A stretch of 64,000 bases of DNA from Pterobdella sp. o SKG-2022 (Eukaryota; Annelida; Clitellata; Hirudinida; Piscicolidae). Positions 27,646 to 39,440 of this stretch are shown one piece after another. The DNA lies in NCBI GenBank assembly GCA_964035795.1, contig OZ038320.1, positions 31,719,739-31,783,738 of the forward strand. The letters are read 5' to 3'. Numbering within the stretch: the first letter of the stretch is position 1; the number at the start of each line of letters is the position of its first letter. The notes below the pieces were generated by a model, which was given only the letters and a program-made list of their open reading frames with translations, ran no database searches and was not told the DNA's origin. Position numbers and translations under genes: made by a program.

Positions 27646-27722
27646 TATTGCTCTATAACTCTGCATATCAACAAAACAAACTTATTTTCAAATTTTGAAT
27701 TTGTTTTTCATTCACACGTAAC

Positions 27723-27945
27723 TTTTCAGAAACATCGTATGTATTTTTCTTCAATATATTGTAACGAAAAACATCAAATAAGAGGGATTTTTAGTACTTG
27801 AGAATCCAAAGCTAATTTTCGATAAGTTTATCATAAAACGTCTTATGATAAGGCTTCACTTATCGAAAACTATAGCTTTGGATTCTCAAGTACTAAAAAT
27901 TCCTCTTATTTGATGTTTTTCGTTCCAAATTATTCATACAGGTAA
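27723..27945. mobile_element. foldback/MITE-like element, long near-perfect arms
   Basis: A left arm from about 27763 (ACGAAAAACATCAAATAAGA ... AGTACTTGAGAATCCAAAGC) is answered by the inverted right arm ending at 27924 with about 70 bp of near-perfect pairing. The centre reads TTATCATAAAACG / TTATGATAAGG. A family terminus (CAGAAACATCGTATGTAT) precedes the left arm. Confidence 0.75.
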
Positions 27946-28399
27946 TATTTTTTCTTTATATTTTATATTTTTTTTTTTATTTACTTATTAGCACTTCAAA
28001 TGCAACAAAATGCCTGCAAAAGCTACGATAAAACAATTCTCATAACCAAGGTAGCCCGCTGAGAAGCCTAGCTAATAATTTCATTAATTAAACATTAAGC
28101 ACAAAAGCTTACTTTTTCAATACCATTTATTAGGCACTTGTACTAATCTTGTATAATTCTTTCCCATGCCCTCTTTGGATCGTCCGTGCAGGCTCTTACG
28201 GGTTCCTCGCCCTTTCGTCTATAGTGTGGAAGCCATTGGCGTGTCGTCTGCCCTTCACCCCTCCAGTTAGCCTCCTCCTCTTCTTGACAGTAATCCGTCC
28301 ATCTCTAATTTCTCAATTTTCCCTGTTCTCCATTCGTCACAACCCGAAAACGTCTTTTCTAGTCAAGCTCATTTATCTAATCTGCTTTATTCATTTACA

Positions 28400-29032
28400 T
28401 GCAGTTCTTGCAAGCTACATAAGAGACTAGCTGTAGTCAAATGTAGAAAGAACGCTTTGTTTTTTCATCTTAGGTGCGTTAAATTGTCTCGTGTACAGGC
28501 GCTTCTTATTGGAAGTAATTGGTTCTGTCCCTATTGCTCAGATATCGACCACATCCCGGCCTCTGTTCAAACTGATCAGCATCTCCCCGACGAAGCATTC
28601 TCCAAGTATTTGCAAGACTTGAAACTTAATTCATTCATTATTTGTCGTATTCCCAAAGAAGCAAGAGTGGTTTTTGCAGTCTTATTAGTCCAATTAATTG
28701 AGTCAGTCTTGTTCTCCAATGACATTATCTCATGGCAACGTTTATTGGCTTTCGCAGGAGTGGTTCTTCACCACCCGTTTCCTGGTAGCGTATCCAATTC
28801 TTCTTCAGCTTTTTCAATTAAGCTCAATATTTCTTATTTTATGTCGTTATCAGGTCTCCCGGACATAAGTACGAGACCCCCAAAGTCAAATTTGTCGTCT
28901 AAAAGCTCAAATACACCTTTGAAACGAAGAGTCTCTTCTAAATTCAATGACTTCGACATAAAGGGCGTGGTCCGCCTCCTCCCTCCGAAAATGTCTTTGC
29001 CCCAATGGTCCCGGAAACGGTTTCCTCCCTAA
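28400..29032 (+). CDS. retrotransposon N-terminal region with PHD-like zinc finger
   Basis: The frame reads CSSCKLHKRLAVVKCRKN, then ALFFHLRCVKLSRV ... NWFCPYC, giving C-x2-C, a further Cys, H-x2-C and a final C-x2-C. This is the PHD-finger layout with one of the eight ligands (the second Cys of the KC..C pair) apparently replaced by Asn. The rest (Ser/Pro-rich, LPPKMSLPQWSRK near the end) has no recognised fold. A stop at 29030 separates it from the polymerase frame. Confidence 0.6.
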   Translation, partial: CSSCKLHKRLAVVKCRKNALFFHLRCVKLSRVQALLIGSNWFCPYCSDIDHIPASVQTDQHLPDEAFSKYLQDLKLNSFIICRIPKEARVVFAVLLVQLIESVLFSNDIISWQRLLAFAGVVLHHPFPGSVSNSSSAFSIKLNISYFMSLSGLPDISTRPPKSNLSSKSSNTPLKRRVSSKFNDFDIKGVVRLLPPKMSLPQWSRKRFPP

Positions 29033-29099
29033 AATCCATACACCCCTTGGGTGACCCAGTCTCAGCTAGTAATTCCGACCAAATTCCTACACACCAGTT

Positions 29100-31382
29100 A
29101 TGACAGAGTCTTCGGTTAGGAAATCGATCCTCTCTTTTCCTAACGGTTCGGGTTCTGGTCCTAATTTACTTCGCCTTCAACATTTGAAGAACATAATATC
29201 TCCCTCCCTGGGAACCAGTGCGAATTCGGTTCTTCGGTCTATCTCTCGATTTGCTTCTTTCGTTTCATCAACTAAAATCCCGGACCCGATCAGGCACTTG
29301 TTCTTTGGTGCCCATCTGTACGCCCTTCAAAAGAAAGGTGGTGGTATACGTCCTATAGCCGTTGAAAACACCTTTCGTCGTTTGTTTTCCAAATTATCTC
29401 TGCATTCAGTCATGAACTCGCTCAGAGAGGATTTGTTACCTTGTCAGTTGGGTGTCGGCGTCCGTATGGGGTGTGAGTCAGCCGTCCATGCTACTCGATC
29501 ATCTATTAACTCAATCGATCCCAAAGTGCTTTTGAAACTCGATGTTTCTAACGCCTTCAATTCTATCGACCGTAAAACGTTCATTGGCGAGATAGCCACT
29601 CGTTACCCGTCCTTGTACTTTTTAGTTAACGAAACCTACTCCAATCCATCCACTCTTTTTGCTGGCAAACACTGCATTCCTTCTTCAAGGGGTATTCAAC
29701 AAGGTGATTCTCTGGGCTCAGCACTTTTCGCGTTGGCCGTCGACAAAATTGCCAAGGACGTGTCATCGGAGTTGAACATTTGGTACTTAGACGATGCCAC
29801 AATTGGTGGTCAGGCTAGCTCTGTCTTTAACGATGCAACAAAAATAATTAACGCTTTCAAAGAGATTGGCCTTCAAATCAACTTCAATAAATGTGAGCTG
29901 TTCATTTTAAACTATACAGCGGACATGTACGCTGACACTGTCAAACAGTTCTCTTCTATTTTGCCGTCAGTATCATTGCCTTCTCGTCACTCTTGGTCAG
30001 TCTTGGGTTCTCCCCTCACTCACGAGGCCATAGTTCCCATTCTTGGCTCAAAATTAGGAGACATCCGTCGGCTTTGCTCCAAGCTAAAAGAAGTTGACCC
30101 CCATCATGCTTTCACTTTGCTGAGAAACTGCTTCTCTATTCCCAAATTGGTTTATATCCTTCGAACGTGTCCTACTGCCGTTGAGCTCATGATATTATTG
30201 AAGTTCGACTCTATCATTCGTGCTGCTCTCTCGTCCATTTCCAATGTCTCTCTGTCCGACAAGAGCTGGAAGCAAGTATCTTTTCAAAATCGTTTTGGTG
30301 GTCTAGGTTTTAGATCAGCGCAAGCCCTATCATTGCCATGTTTTCTCTCTTCCTCATATGCATCTTCGAGTCTTGTTCGGCTCCATCTTTCATCTATTCC
30401 CGACGCTCTCGCGTCTGATGGTCTTTAGGGGGGTGATCGTGACGTCGTTTCAGCTAGGGAATCGTGGCAGAATCAATGCAGTGTTGCGCCGTTAGATCTT
30501 TTGGGAAGCCAACGGAAATGGGATGATCTTTTGTGCGAGGTCGCTCTCAACGATTTGCTGGTAGACGCAGACCAGTGGGACCGTTGTCGTCTTCTTGCTG
30601 CCAAGTCTGCACACTCCGCCGCGTGGTCGGAAGCTGTGCCAAGTCCCGTTTTAGGAAAATTTTTAGGTACAGAGAAGCTTCGGGTGGCGGTGGCGCTTCG
30701 AGTAGGGGCTAATATTTCTGGCGCCTCAACATGCCTTTGCAAGTGTGGTGTAAGGATAGACGCGAAAGGCTACCATGGCCTGAATGAAGGAAGACTTCCC
30801 AGACACGCCGAGATCAACTCCATTATTAAAAGATGCCTAGGGAAGATAGGCTTGCCTAGCATCCTCGAACCATCAGGGCTCGACAGGAGTGACAGACGTC
30901 GTCTTAATGGCATAACGACCTTCCCTTGGAAACATGGAAAATGCTTGGTCTGGGACGCAACAGTCGTCGATGCTTTTTCCAAGTCCCACATTATCGCCAG
31001 CTCCATCAAGTCAAGATCCAGCGCAAAATCTGCGGAAATATTAGAGAGCCGCAAATATCAGGGCTTGGTGGGCAACTTCCATTTTCAACCCGTTGCATTC
31101 GAGACAGCGGGCTGCTGCGGACCTTCAACCAGTAGCTTTGTTGAGGAGTTAGGTAGAAAAGTTATCGAGGCGTCAGAGGACCCTTGTAGGCAGTATGTTT
31201 GCGTCAGAAGATTTCCCCTACAATTGCCCGCGGCAATGCTACCAGCATTCTTTCCTGTTTCCGTTCTTCTTCCTCTTTCTCTTAAGTGCAGTTTTTTTTT
31301 TCTTTTTTCTATATCTCAATTTACATCTTCACCAATGTATCATTTGTATATTGTTTATATGCTTGTTCAAACATTGCATTAA
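29100..31382 (+). pseudogene. non-LTR reverse transcriptase with C-terminal domain, interrupted by one TAG
   Basis: Polymerase motifs are intact and in order: GGIRPIAVENTFRRL, LLKLDVSNAFNSIDR (catalytic Asp), SSRGIQQGDSLGSALFALAV, WYLDDATIGG (YLDD box) and GLQINFNKCELF. After an amber codon at 30426-30428 the same frame continues. It reads LGSQRKWDDLLCEV, CKCGVRIDAKGYHGLNEG, GRLPRHAEINSIIKRCLGKI, then WKHGKCLVWDATVVDAF and a GPSTSSFVEELGRKVIEAS motif. That tail is typical of a broad metazoan RT family. It resembles a restriction-like (PD-D/ExK) endonuclease region, but the usual PDG is LNG here. One stop in 760 codons could also reflect readthrough. Confidence 0.85.
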
Positions 31383-31413
31383 TAAAAGTTCTATTATCAA
31401 AAAAAAAAAAAAA

Positions 31414-33107
31414 TCTTAAGAGCTACTATGAACAGATGACCAATGAAAAGGAAGACCGGTGGCAGAATCGTTAACTATTTAGAGAGTTAGTAATTTTTTT
31501 TGAGACATCGTATGTTCTTATTAAATTTGAGTATCTTAAAATTTTTTGGGTTATGAGAAAATATATTGAAAGCACTGTCTTATCACTATTCTTTATGATG
31601 AGATTGTACTTATCGGAAATTTTATTTCTATTGAAACTAATACTATTGTTAGATTTTTTTTCATAATATCATTTCCACAATTATTATTTTTTTTGTTATC
31701 AAGGCCAGTTACAATGATGACAAAAGTATGAATGAAATAAAAGAAATTTTTATTTCTTTATGAATAAAATAAAAGAAATTCCTATTTCTTTATGAATAAA
31801 ATAAAAGAAATTCTTATTCTTATTCTTATTAGGATCCTATAATGATCTCTTCTGGCTGTGCTCAAACTTTGAACCTTCACAATAACACTGCTTATTTATA
31901 CAATATTAAGCTTTTTATCTAGGCAATATTAAAACTATTAACTAAACTAGCCTATTAATAGAAATGATTTAACTAAATAATAATACCAAGCTTTTCATAA
32001 GTTGAACTCACATGATCAAGTATACAAACTTTGTGGTCAAACATATTAGGTGCAATTAATAATTCATAAATTTCTCATATCTTTATTAAATGAGTAAATA
32101 TTTTTAAAGCTTTTATTGGTTCATGAATTGTGGTTTTATAGGCTTTTTAGTACCAATACCTATGGTTAAGGATAGAAAAAAAACAAGTATTTTAAGACCG
32201 TTTATAAACTGGATAAAAATTGTATGATTCCGTAAGTTTGAGAAAGATTCACTTCATTACTTGGCAGATTGCTTAGCGTGTCTTAATGGTTCTTAAAAGT
32301 TCCCATGCAGAACCTTAAAGCTGCATAAGATTTTTCATTCTTGAGGTTTTGTATAGAACCTTTGTCACTGGAACTCATTAAAAATTGTATAACAATTTTT
32401 GATGATTAAAATAGTTTCCAACAGCAAACTGAAACTAAATAAAGAGGTTGAAACTTCATTGTTTAAAAACATCAAGTGATTTGAGTTTAACTTCAGTCTG
32501 TTTTGTTTATTTAGACTCACAAAGAGTAATACTTTAGATCACAAATGAGAGATAAAATAGCCTCACTTAATGAAAACTAAATAAAAATATTTCTATGGGA
32601 CCTAACAGGGTTGCTCTTTTCGATACTTTATTTCATGAATGTCGTGGTTTTCAGTCATTATAAATTGATATATAATTAAAATATATATATATATATAATC
32701 ACATGGAAAAATATTTTTACAATAAGAATTTTTCTCTACTGAAACTTTTGAATAAATAGTTCATGGTCTGTTTTAAAAAAGGATCATAATATAAAGGCAA
32801 TTGGCACGAAACGGCAATCAAAAGTTTTTTTTAAAATATCATCGTAAAAAACAATAATAAAAATAATAACAACAGAAAAATTAATAAAAACATTGACAAT
32901 AATAAAAATAACAACAATAATAAAAAGAATAACAGCAATAAAAATAAGAAAAATAATGAAAATAATATTTAGTTTTTATTCTCTTACAAGTTTTGTATGG
33001 TTCTATCATAATCTCGTTTATTGTTTTTTCATAATTTATCGAGCCATTCCTCAATGCAAGCAAGAAAAAGCATAATGAAATAATAGCAATATAAAGACCT
33101 TATATAA
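31414..33107. other. intergenic; 33-bp tandem at 31733-31820
   Basis: GAATAAAATAAAAGAAATTC with TATTTCTTTAT is repeated three times at 31733-31820. A MITE-type terminus (GAGACATCGTATGTTC) occurs at 31502 and a TTGTACTTATCGGAAATTTT arm at 31605. An open stretch just after the poly-A (31420-31472) reads YEQMTNEKEDRWQNR without further support. Confidence 0.4.
32224..32335. repeat. dispersed repeat, copy 1 of 2
   Basis: GATTCACTTCATTACTTGG, GCGTGTCTTA, AAAAGTTCCCATGCAG and ACCTTAAAGCTGCATAAGA recur in the same order at 41372-41475 with few changes. Confidence 0.75.
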
Positions 33108-35434
33108 TTTTTAGAGATATCTTACGTATCTTTTTTTGATTCAACTTTTAACAAACACAAAGTATTTATTAAAGCAAAAACACAAAGGTTTTTTTACATT
33201 ATCACTTGATAATGTAAGCTAGTCTTGCATAAAAACTTCGTGTCTTCGTTTCAATAAATACTTTGTGTTTGTTAATTTTATGATATAATTATCTATAATT
33301 ATTCAAGTCAATGATTTATTTTCAGTAATTATGCAATAGTTTCACTACTTCCTCTATATAAATACCATAACTTTCAATCATTTTTCACTCTAGATAATGT
33401 AAGATACTCTTACGAAAAGCTTCGTGTATTAAGTTTCTCAACAAACCATAATGTTTGTTTCTATTATATGAAGTTCACGAGAAATTTCACTTGATGGCGT
33501 GACTTCAACTTACGTGAATCTTCGTTTACTTGTAAAAGCTTTGTAAATAGTGTTCTTATGATTTGAGGCGTTTTAGAGTTCACAATAGACGCAAAAAAGA
33601 TATAGACTCAAAGATTTATTACATAACGATGATTTTGTTAAAATTTTTAAAAAGCTTTGTGCTTTAAATTTTTCTTTTCTGTTTAAGGAAGTCTTGAGAT
33701 AAAAATTGCTCTAAATTTGATTATACTATCAGTACATTCAACTGTATTAACAAAAAAATTCGTTAAACTTATTTAAGTTTATTTTGAGATACCAGCAACC
33801 AAAAACTAAAATTGATAAATATGTTTCGAGGAATATAGTATGCATGATACGACCTAAAACTGCTGAAATAATAAATATGATAGTTTTTTTAAATCTTTTA
33901 AAAAATTAAAATGAATGAAATTTCAACCAAAAATCTAATAATCAAATTTTGATTATATATTAAAAAGAGCGAATATAACTTGTCATTCAGCTTTCAGAAG
34001 ATAAAATAATAAAAAAAATTCTAAGATTTCTAATTTTCAAAAAGCATAAAATCAGCTTATTTAAATTATAGTTTATTAAAATGTGATATTATTTGCGGTT
34101 AATCTCATTAAAACCGCGTTTTCTACCCATTTTGTCCACATAGAGAAGCGCCCTGTGAAATCAATCAATTTCTCCACCGAAACTTCAGTTAGGGGCGATC
34201 GAATGGTCTACTGACTTATTTATAGAGTATCGGTGTGCAAGTGAAAAGCATAAAGAAACTGAAAGAGTTGAACTAATATACGAAGTTTTTTGTAAGAAGA
34301 CTTAATGAATCTTTAGGGCATTGTAATGAATGACTCAACGTGAACCCTGAATATAATATGCAATTGTGATCAGGAAAATATTCAACCATTGTTCAAAGGT
34401 TTCAATTCAAAATACGAAGCTTTTGTCCACTCAGGTCATTGGGTACGTGGAAAATTTGTGATACGATTGAAGTGGGAAAAAATTCAAATATGATATGACT
34501 GTTGCTAATATACATTTTTTCAAAACGTGCGAAAGACTTTGGGAAAGAATGATATTTGTCTTCATGGATGTTTGTGAAAGTATTTAATAGTATTTGTTAA
34601 TAATATTATATTATTAAACATATTAGCTCATATTGCTGTATAGTCCCAGTAAGTGAGATTGACAGCATTTTGTTCAGATATTTGATACTATTTATAGCAG
34701 GTTCTGAAAAATGAGCAAATTGAAATAGCAATCCGTTTTCATTAATCCATTGAGCTTTAACCATTTAATCTACGAGTACTTTCATGGCTGTCTATATATC
34801 CAATGTATACTTCTTATGGTTATTATGCTTTTTCATTATGTTTTTTTTTGATCAACATAAAATGTTCTGTGAGGTTTGCCTAGCTCAACTCAAATCACCA
34901 ATTTATGTACACGAAGAATGCATAGCAGTTGAACTTTTTGATGGAAAACTCATTTAGAAATCATGTTTTTTGTTTTTTATTTAAATTCGTTTTTAAGCCA
35001 ACGTCAAAATCGTGTTTTTAAAATTCTTTTCAAAGTTATCTGGGACCAGGTTGAGCTTACAGAAATTTTTCAAGGATTTATAAGCCATCACCTTTATTAT
35101 ATTGGTCATAATAGAAGTATTTTTCAATAATTTTCTGGTTATATAATGAAATTCTTAGATACATTTATTTTTTGAATAGAAACTAAAATTCCGACAAATT
35201 CAACTTTGTTATACTTCATTAGTATAGTTATTTAAAGAAGAGAAGCAATTTCATTTAAAGCACTATGGAGACATATATAATATAAATAAAAATGTTTCTC
35301 ACTTTGAAAATAAAAGTTGAACTTGTCAGAAATTCCAAGTTTCTGTCTAAAAAATAAATGTATCTAAAAGTTACCTCATTATATATAAAAAGCAAAAAAT
35401 TCTGAATAAAAAAGATACGTAAGATGTCTAAAAA
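33108..35434. mobile_element. possible 2.3-kb non-autonomous element with terminal inverted repeats
   Basis: The left end TTTTTAGAGATATCTTACG with TATCTTTTTTT is matched inverted at the right end (AAAAAGATACGTAAGATGTC, TAAAAA). The ends resemble the termini of the 42.4-kb element. Inside are two separate palindromes, 33150-33275 (AACAAACACAAAGTATTTATT arms) and about 35140-35390 (CTTAGATACATTTATTTTTT arms). No transposase frame is present. Chance pairing of two separate small elements is the alternative. Confidence 0.45.
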
Positions 35435-36064
35435 CTACCTTAAGCAATGAAATACCATATGCATTAAGCAACGTGAAAACAAAATTGAAATTATAGAATG
35501 ATAATTTTGCACTTCCGAGTATTATTACAAAATTATATAACCCAATAAATCCTGAGTCTTGAATAGAAGACCAATTATCCACAAGTTTATTAAACAAGAT
35601 GATTGAAATCTTCATATTAAACAATTCACCATTATAACAAATTAATTGGGACTTCTTTTTCTAAAGGTGATGATGGTTTTTAAAAAGCTAAATTTTCTTA
35701 TATGAACTTCAAAACCGTTATGGCTATCATATACTCGTAGACTGATACTTTAGTTACAATTCATGATATTTATTAGCTTGAAGAATCTGAATATTTATAA
35801 AGTGCATGATCTTAAATTAAGTTTGAAACTTTCATTTGAACAGAGAAAATTAATGGAAACTATGATCTTGTTCAATATTCAACTGGCTTACAAGAACTTT
35901 ACTGTTCTCGAAAGTCTTTGGATAAATCGAATGTATTAAACTCATTTTTAATAAATTACATTTTAAAACTATTATCGACAGGTAAAAATAAAAAAAACAA
36001 CGTCAACAACAACAAAATTAAAACAAAAGTCCATTAAACAAATATCGATAAAAACCAGCAAAAA

Positions 36065-39000
36065 ATGACAAAGCTACCAAAACCAGTAAATTACTTTCTT
36101 AGAGGTGGGGTTTTCTTCATCCTCGTCTTCCTCCTCCTCTTTCTCAAACACTATTCAAAAAACAGAACTTCAAATGGAACGTTCAACCAAAGAAACATCT
36201 TAAGTGACTATACCGTTAGTTTTACTTCCAACTCCACCGAATATCCCTGCTTCGAATCCTACCTACGACAGCTGCCCTCATATGCTATAGACTATTGTGC
36301 CACAAACAATTCCTGCAAACCCTTTACGTGTTATGATGTTTTATTTAACACAAGCTATCCACTATGGGTAGAAACTGCTACAAAAATAAACAGCGAGTCT
36401 GTCGTCCAATCAGATGCGTCCTACCACAACTTGTCTTGTCCTAATTTTAGATCTTCTAGAAACTTTTCTATGTCACCTTTAAGTGAAGAATCAGCCAAAT
36501 ATCCAATTGCTTTTAATATTCTCCTTCATAAATCAGCCAGTCAATTTGAAGTTTTGCTGCAGTCTATTTATAGACCCCAGAATTCTTACTGCATACATCT
36601 AGATGGAAAAGCCGGCGAATCTTTACAGAAAGCCATTGTTAAAATTGTCGGATGTTTTCCTAATGTTTTCATGGCTAGCAGGTATGAACTAGTGTGGTGT
36701 GGTGTGGTATTGTGTGGCCTGGATGTAGTGTGGTATGAGAGGGTGGCTGTTCAAGTGGTAAACTTGAATTAAAAACCCCTAAAGCTACTTGAAATTGAAA
36801 AAATAAAAAAAAAAATTAAAATGAATACGATGGTAAAAATGAAGTTAGAATGATAAAACAACAGACGAGAGAAGATCATATATGCTGGCTACACTCGTTT
36901 GCAAGCGGATATCACCTGCATGAAAGACCATCTCAATAGGTACCATTGTTAGCTTAATTAAGTAATTGGTTAATTTTATTGCTGTTTTCCATGTTATTTT
37001 CAAACTAACTTCAAAAACTCTCACCAAATACTCCACCACTCAACCATCTATCTTTTCTATCGCCACCATTTCCCAAACATAACCCTCATCACCAATTCTA
37101 CCTCAAATTCAAACTTTTTTTTGACCATAGTTTTTTTTTGTAAAGGAAAGTTCCCTTCAAGTACCTTTTGAACACAGCCAGTTTTGCATTCCCATTGAGA
37201 ACTATAGAGGAAATGGTGTCTGTGTTGAAGACATATAATGGCACCAATGATATTGAAGGAATCTACAGATCGGCTTCTTTGAAGAACAGGATTAGTCAGT
37301 TTTTTTATTTTTTAATGTTTTTATAATTTGTTTTTCACGGAGTTTTATTGGTTTTCAGTTGACAAGATTCCATAATTTTAATATGAAAAAACCGTAAATG
37401 CATTTGCAAAAAAACAACAAATAATACAACCACACATAATCACACACAAACATAATGAAGCACTCAGACCCATTGCAATGTTTGCATATGAAACACTCAA
37501 AAAAATCGCATATAGTTCACATTTGTAAACATCTGCATCAAAATATGTCACGAAAAGCTCATGGGAAAAATGCCAAACAAACACAAACACCTATCAATGA
37601 ATCCATACAACCACACAAACAATGTCAAAAAAATGACAGAACCCATCAACACCAATACAAACCGACCATACATTTTTCAAACTGACCCACTAACATGTAA
37701 TAGGTCACAAATGGAAAGAAGATAACCAAAAATTCAGCTTAAAAGAATTCAAAAAAGAAAACTTGAAGAAACCTCCTCACGACATACACATAGTCAAGGG
37801 AAGTGCATACGGCATATTTAGCAGAGATTTTGTCCATTACATTATCAACAACAAAAAGGCTGTAGATTTGCTAGAATGGTCTATTAATACATACAGTCCT
37901 GATGAATTCTATTGGTCCACGCTGCACCACTCATATTCCAACCCTCACCTCAAAGCCCCTGGCAGCTATTCCGGTTAGTCGTGTATTTTTGGGGCTTGAC
38001 GTATGACTATGTTTGTGAGTAATAATTTTTTTTAGATGAAATATAGTTATCGTAATGTAAAAATAGTTGAAGCTGCTTAGAGATACATTTATGTAAAAGA
38101 AGTTTTAAAAAAATAAGATAATAAATGAAAGAAACAAAAAAGTGCCAGATTTTAAATGACCAAATCTTGAAGACTAACTTTCTAAAAAAAATTCACATAA
38201 AAAAACAGAGAAAATAGGAAAAAAAACTATCCAGGGAATTCGTAAAAAAAATATTGGCCCAAAAATGCCAACAATGAACGACCCATAAAATCGACTAAAT
38301 GAAGCAAATTACCTAGCAACTTGAAAGATCTTTACGACAGTGTCACAAACTACATAGACCTGTTGAGTAGAAGAAGGATGATTTAATACGAATATGTTTC
38401 AAAAGACAGAGAAAAATAGGATTATTTGAATATTAATCAAAAGACCTTAAGCAAGAAACACATTAGCCATACAACCGGTTGCTGTCGACATGAGTTTAAC
38501 TTTGGTGTTATCAACGAAAAAAACTCAGGTACTCATAAACCAAAAAACTTAAACTTTTGGGAAGTTTTGAAACTAAAAACTTCGATAGAAATATTAAGAA
38601 GCAGAGTAAGGTATCATGGTAGGTATGAAGTTACCCAAAACATCATGTGGATTTGCAATAAAAAACGTTCATTATTGAAACTTAAGCACTTTAGTGGGAT
38701 AAAAATTTCTTGTTTGGGGACCAATCCATTATTGCTCTATAAAGTTGAACCTACACAAACAGAATCACATGGTGTTCAGATCTTCATGAAAGCTTGTGTT
38801 TATAACTTATTTAAACAATGTAAATAATAATATGCATTCTTATTCTCAGGTCACCCATCGCGGAAAGAATGGCTGGCGGTCTACGCGAATTGGGGTGAGA
38901 GAAAATGCTATGGCAAATATGTGAGAGGGATATGTGTATTTGGGGTGGGCGATTTGTCTTCTCTTACCCAACGTAAAGAGTTTTTTGTGAATAAATTCTA

Positions 39001-39121
39001 CCAAGACTACCAACCTCTTGCTTTGTCTTGTATGGCTTCATGGCTTGAAGCAAAAAAAGTCTGTCAAATTCCTTTTGACACCAAATATTATAAAAAGCTA
39101 AAGTTCCTCAAACAAACATGA
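36065..39121 (+). CDS. core 2-type beta-1,6-N-acetylglucosaminyltransferase-like, copy A (5 exons)
   Basis: Exons 36065-36681, 36865-36939, 37146-37294, 37704-37973 and 38850-39121 join in phase to 460 aa plus stop. A short N-terminus and one hydrophobic helix (residues 14-28, GGVFFILVFLLLFLK) give a type II Golgi topology. The luminal part follows the GT14 family order: YPIAFNILLHKSASQFEVLL, NSYCIHLDGKA, CFPNVFMASR, RLQADITCMKDHL, FKYLLNTASFAFPLRTIEEM, VKGSAYGIFSRDFVHYI, NTYSPDEFYWSTL and VRGICVFGVGDLSSL. Such enzymes add GlcNAc in beta-1,6 linkage to O-glycan cores or poly-lactosamine from UDP-GlcNAc; the acceptor cannot be told here. The family's paired cysteines (CYDVLF, SCPNF, YCIH, GCFP) are mostly present. 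The GTATGA donor at 36682 ends exon 1, and the tail YELVWCG past it is intronic. Confidence 0.9.
38426..38827 (+). other. open frame inside last intron of copy A, probably non-coding
   Basis: A 133-codon open frame lies wholly in intron 4 of the first glycosyltransferase and ends 22 bp before the acceptor. It has no family match and no counterpart in copy B. Confidence 0.2.
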
Positions 39122-39299
39122 TAATTATCTGTGGTGTTTCTTAGGTTATTCCATGATTATATTTTTGTTTTTGGGATTTTCATGTTTTCCCAAAACATTT
39201 TATTTAACTCCCCTATTAAGATGTATTTCCCACAGTGAGAATTTTTTAATGCATAATAAAAAAAAGCACCAAACAATAAAAACCATTAATATGTAACAA

Positions 39300-39440
39300 A
39301 CAATTTAAAAACAATATATAACCTATAATAACAAACAATATATAACATATAATAACAAACAATATATAACATATAATAACAAACAATATGTAACATATAA
39401 TAACAAGCAATATATAACATACACTAACAAAAAATTTAAA
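39300..39440. repeat. 26-bp tandem repeat, about 5 copies
   Basis: AACAATATATAACATATAATA plus a short spacer, lightly diverged. Confidence 0.85.

Larger units (their letters stand above)
28370..31413 (+). mobile_element. non-LTR retrotransposon (PHD-like finger, RT, C-terminal domain, poly-A)
   Basis: GC content rises abruptly against the AT-rich flanks. The order is a PHD-like zinc finger, reverse transcriptase, a conserved C-terminal domain, an AATAAA signal at 31381 and a poly-A tail at 31399-31413. No LTRs or terminal inverted repeats are seen. The 5' end is not defined and may start before 28150. I could not find a target-site duplication. There is a frame break between 29033 and 29100 and one in-frame TAG at 30426, so this copy is recent but probably inactive. 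Confidence 0.88.

Noticed and set aside
36661..36772. YELVWCGVVLCGLDVVWYERVAVQ as C-terminus of a short 235-aa glycosyltransferase
   Set aside because: It lies after a consensus GTATGA donor, and downstream exons continue the GT14 domain in phase; the same applies to copy B.
36845..37039. Minus-strand 64-codon frame, repeated identically at 45326-45520
   Set aside because: Its conservation between copies is explained by the near-identical converted block; it is antisense to exon 2 and intron 2 of the glycosyltransferases.
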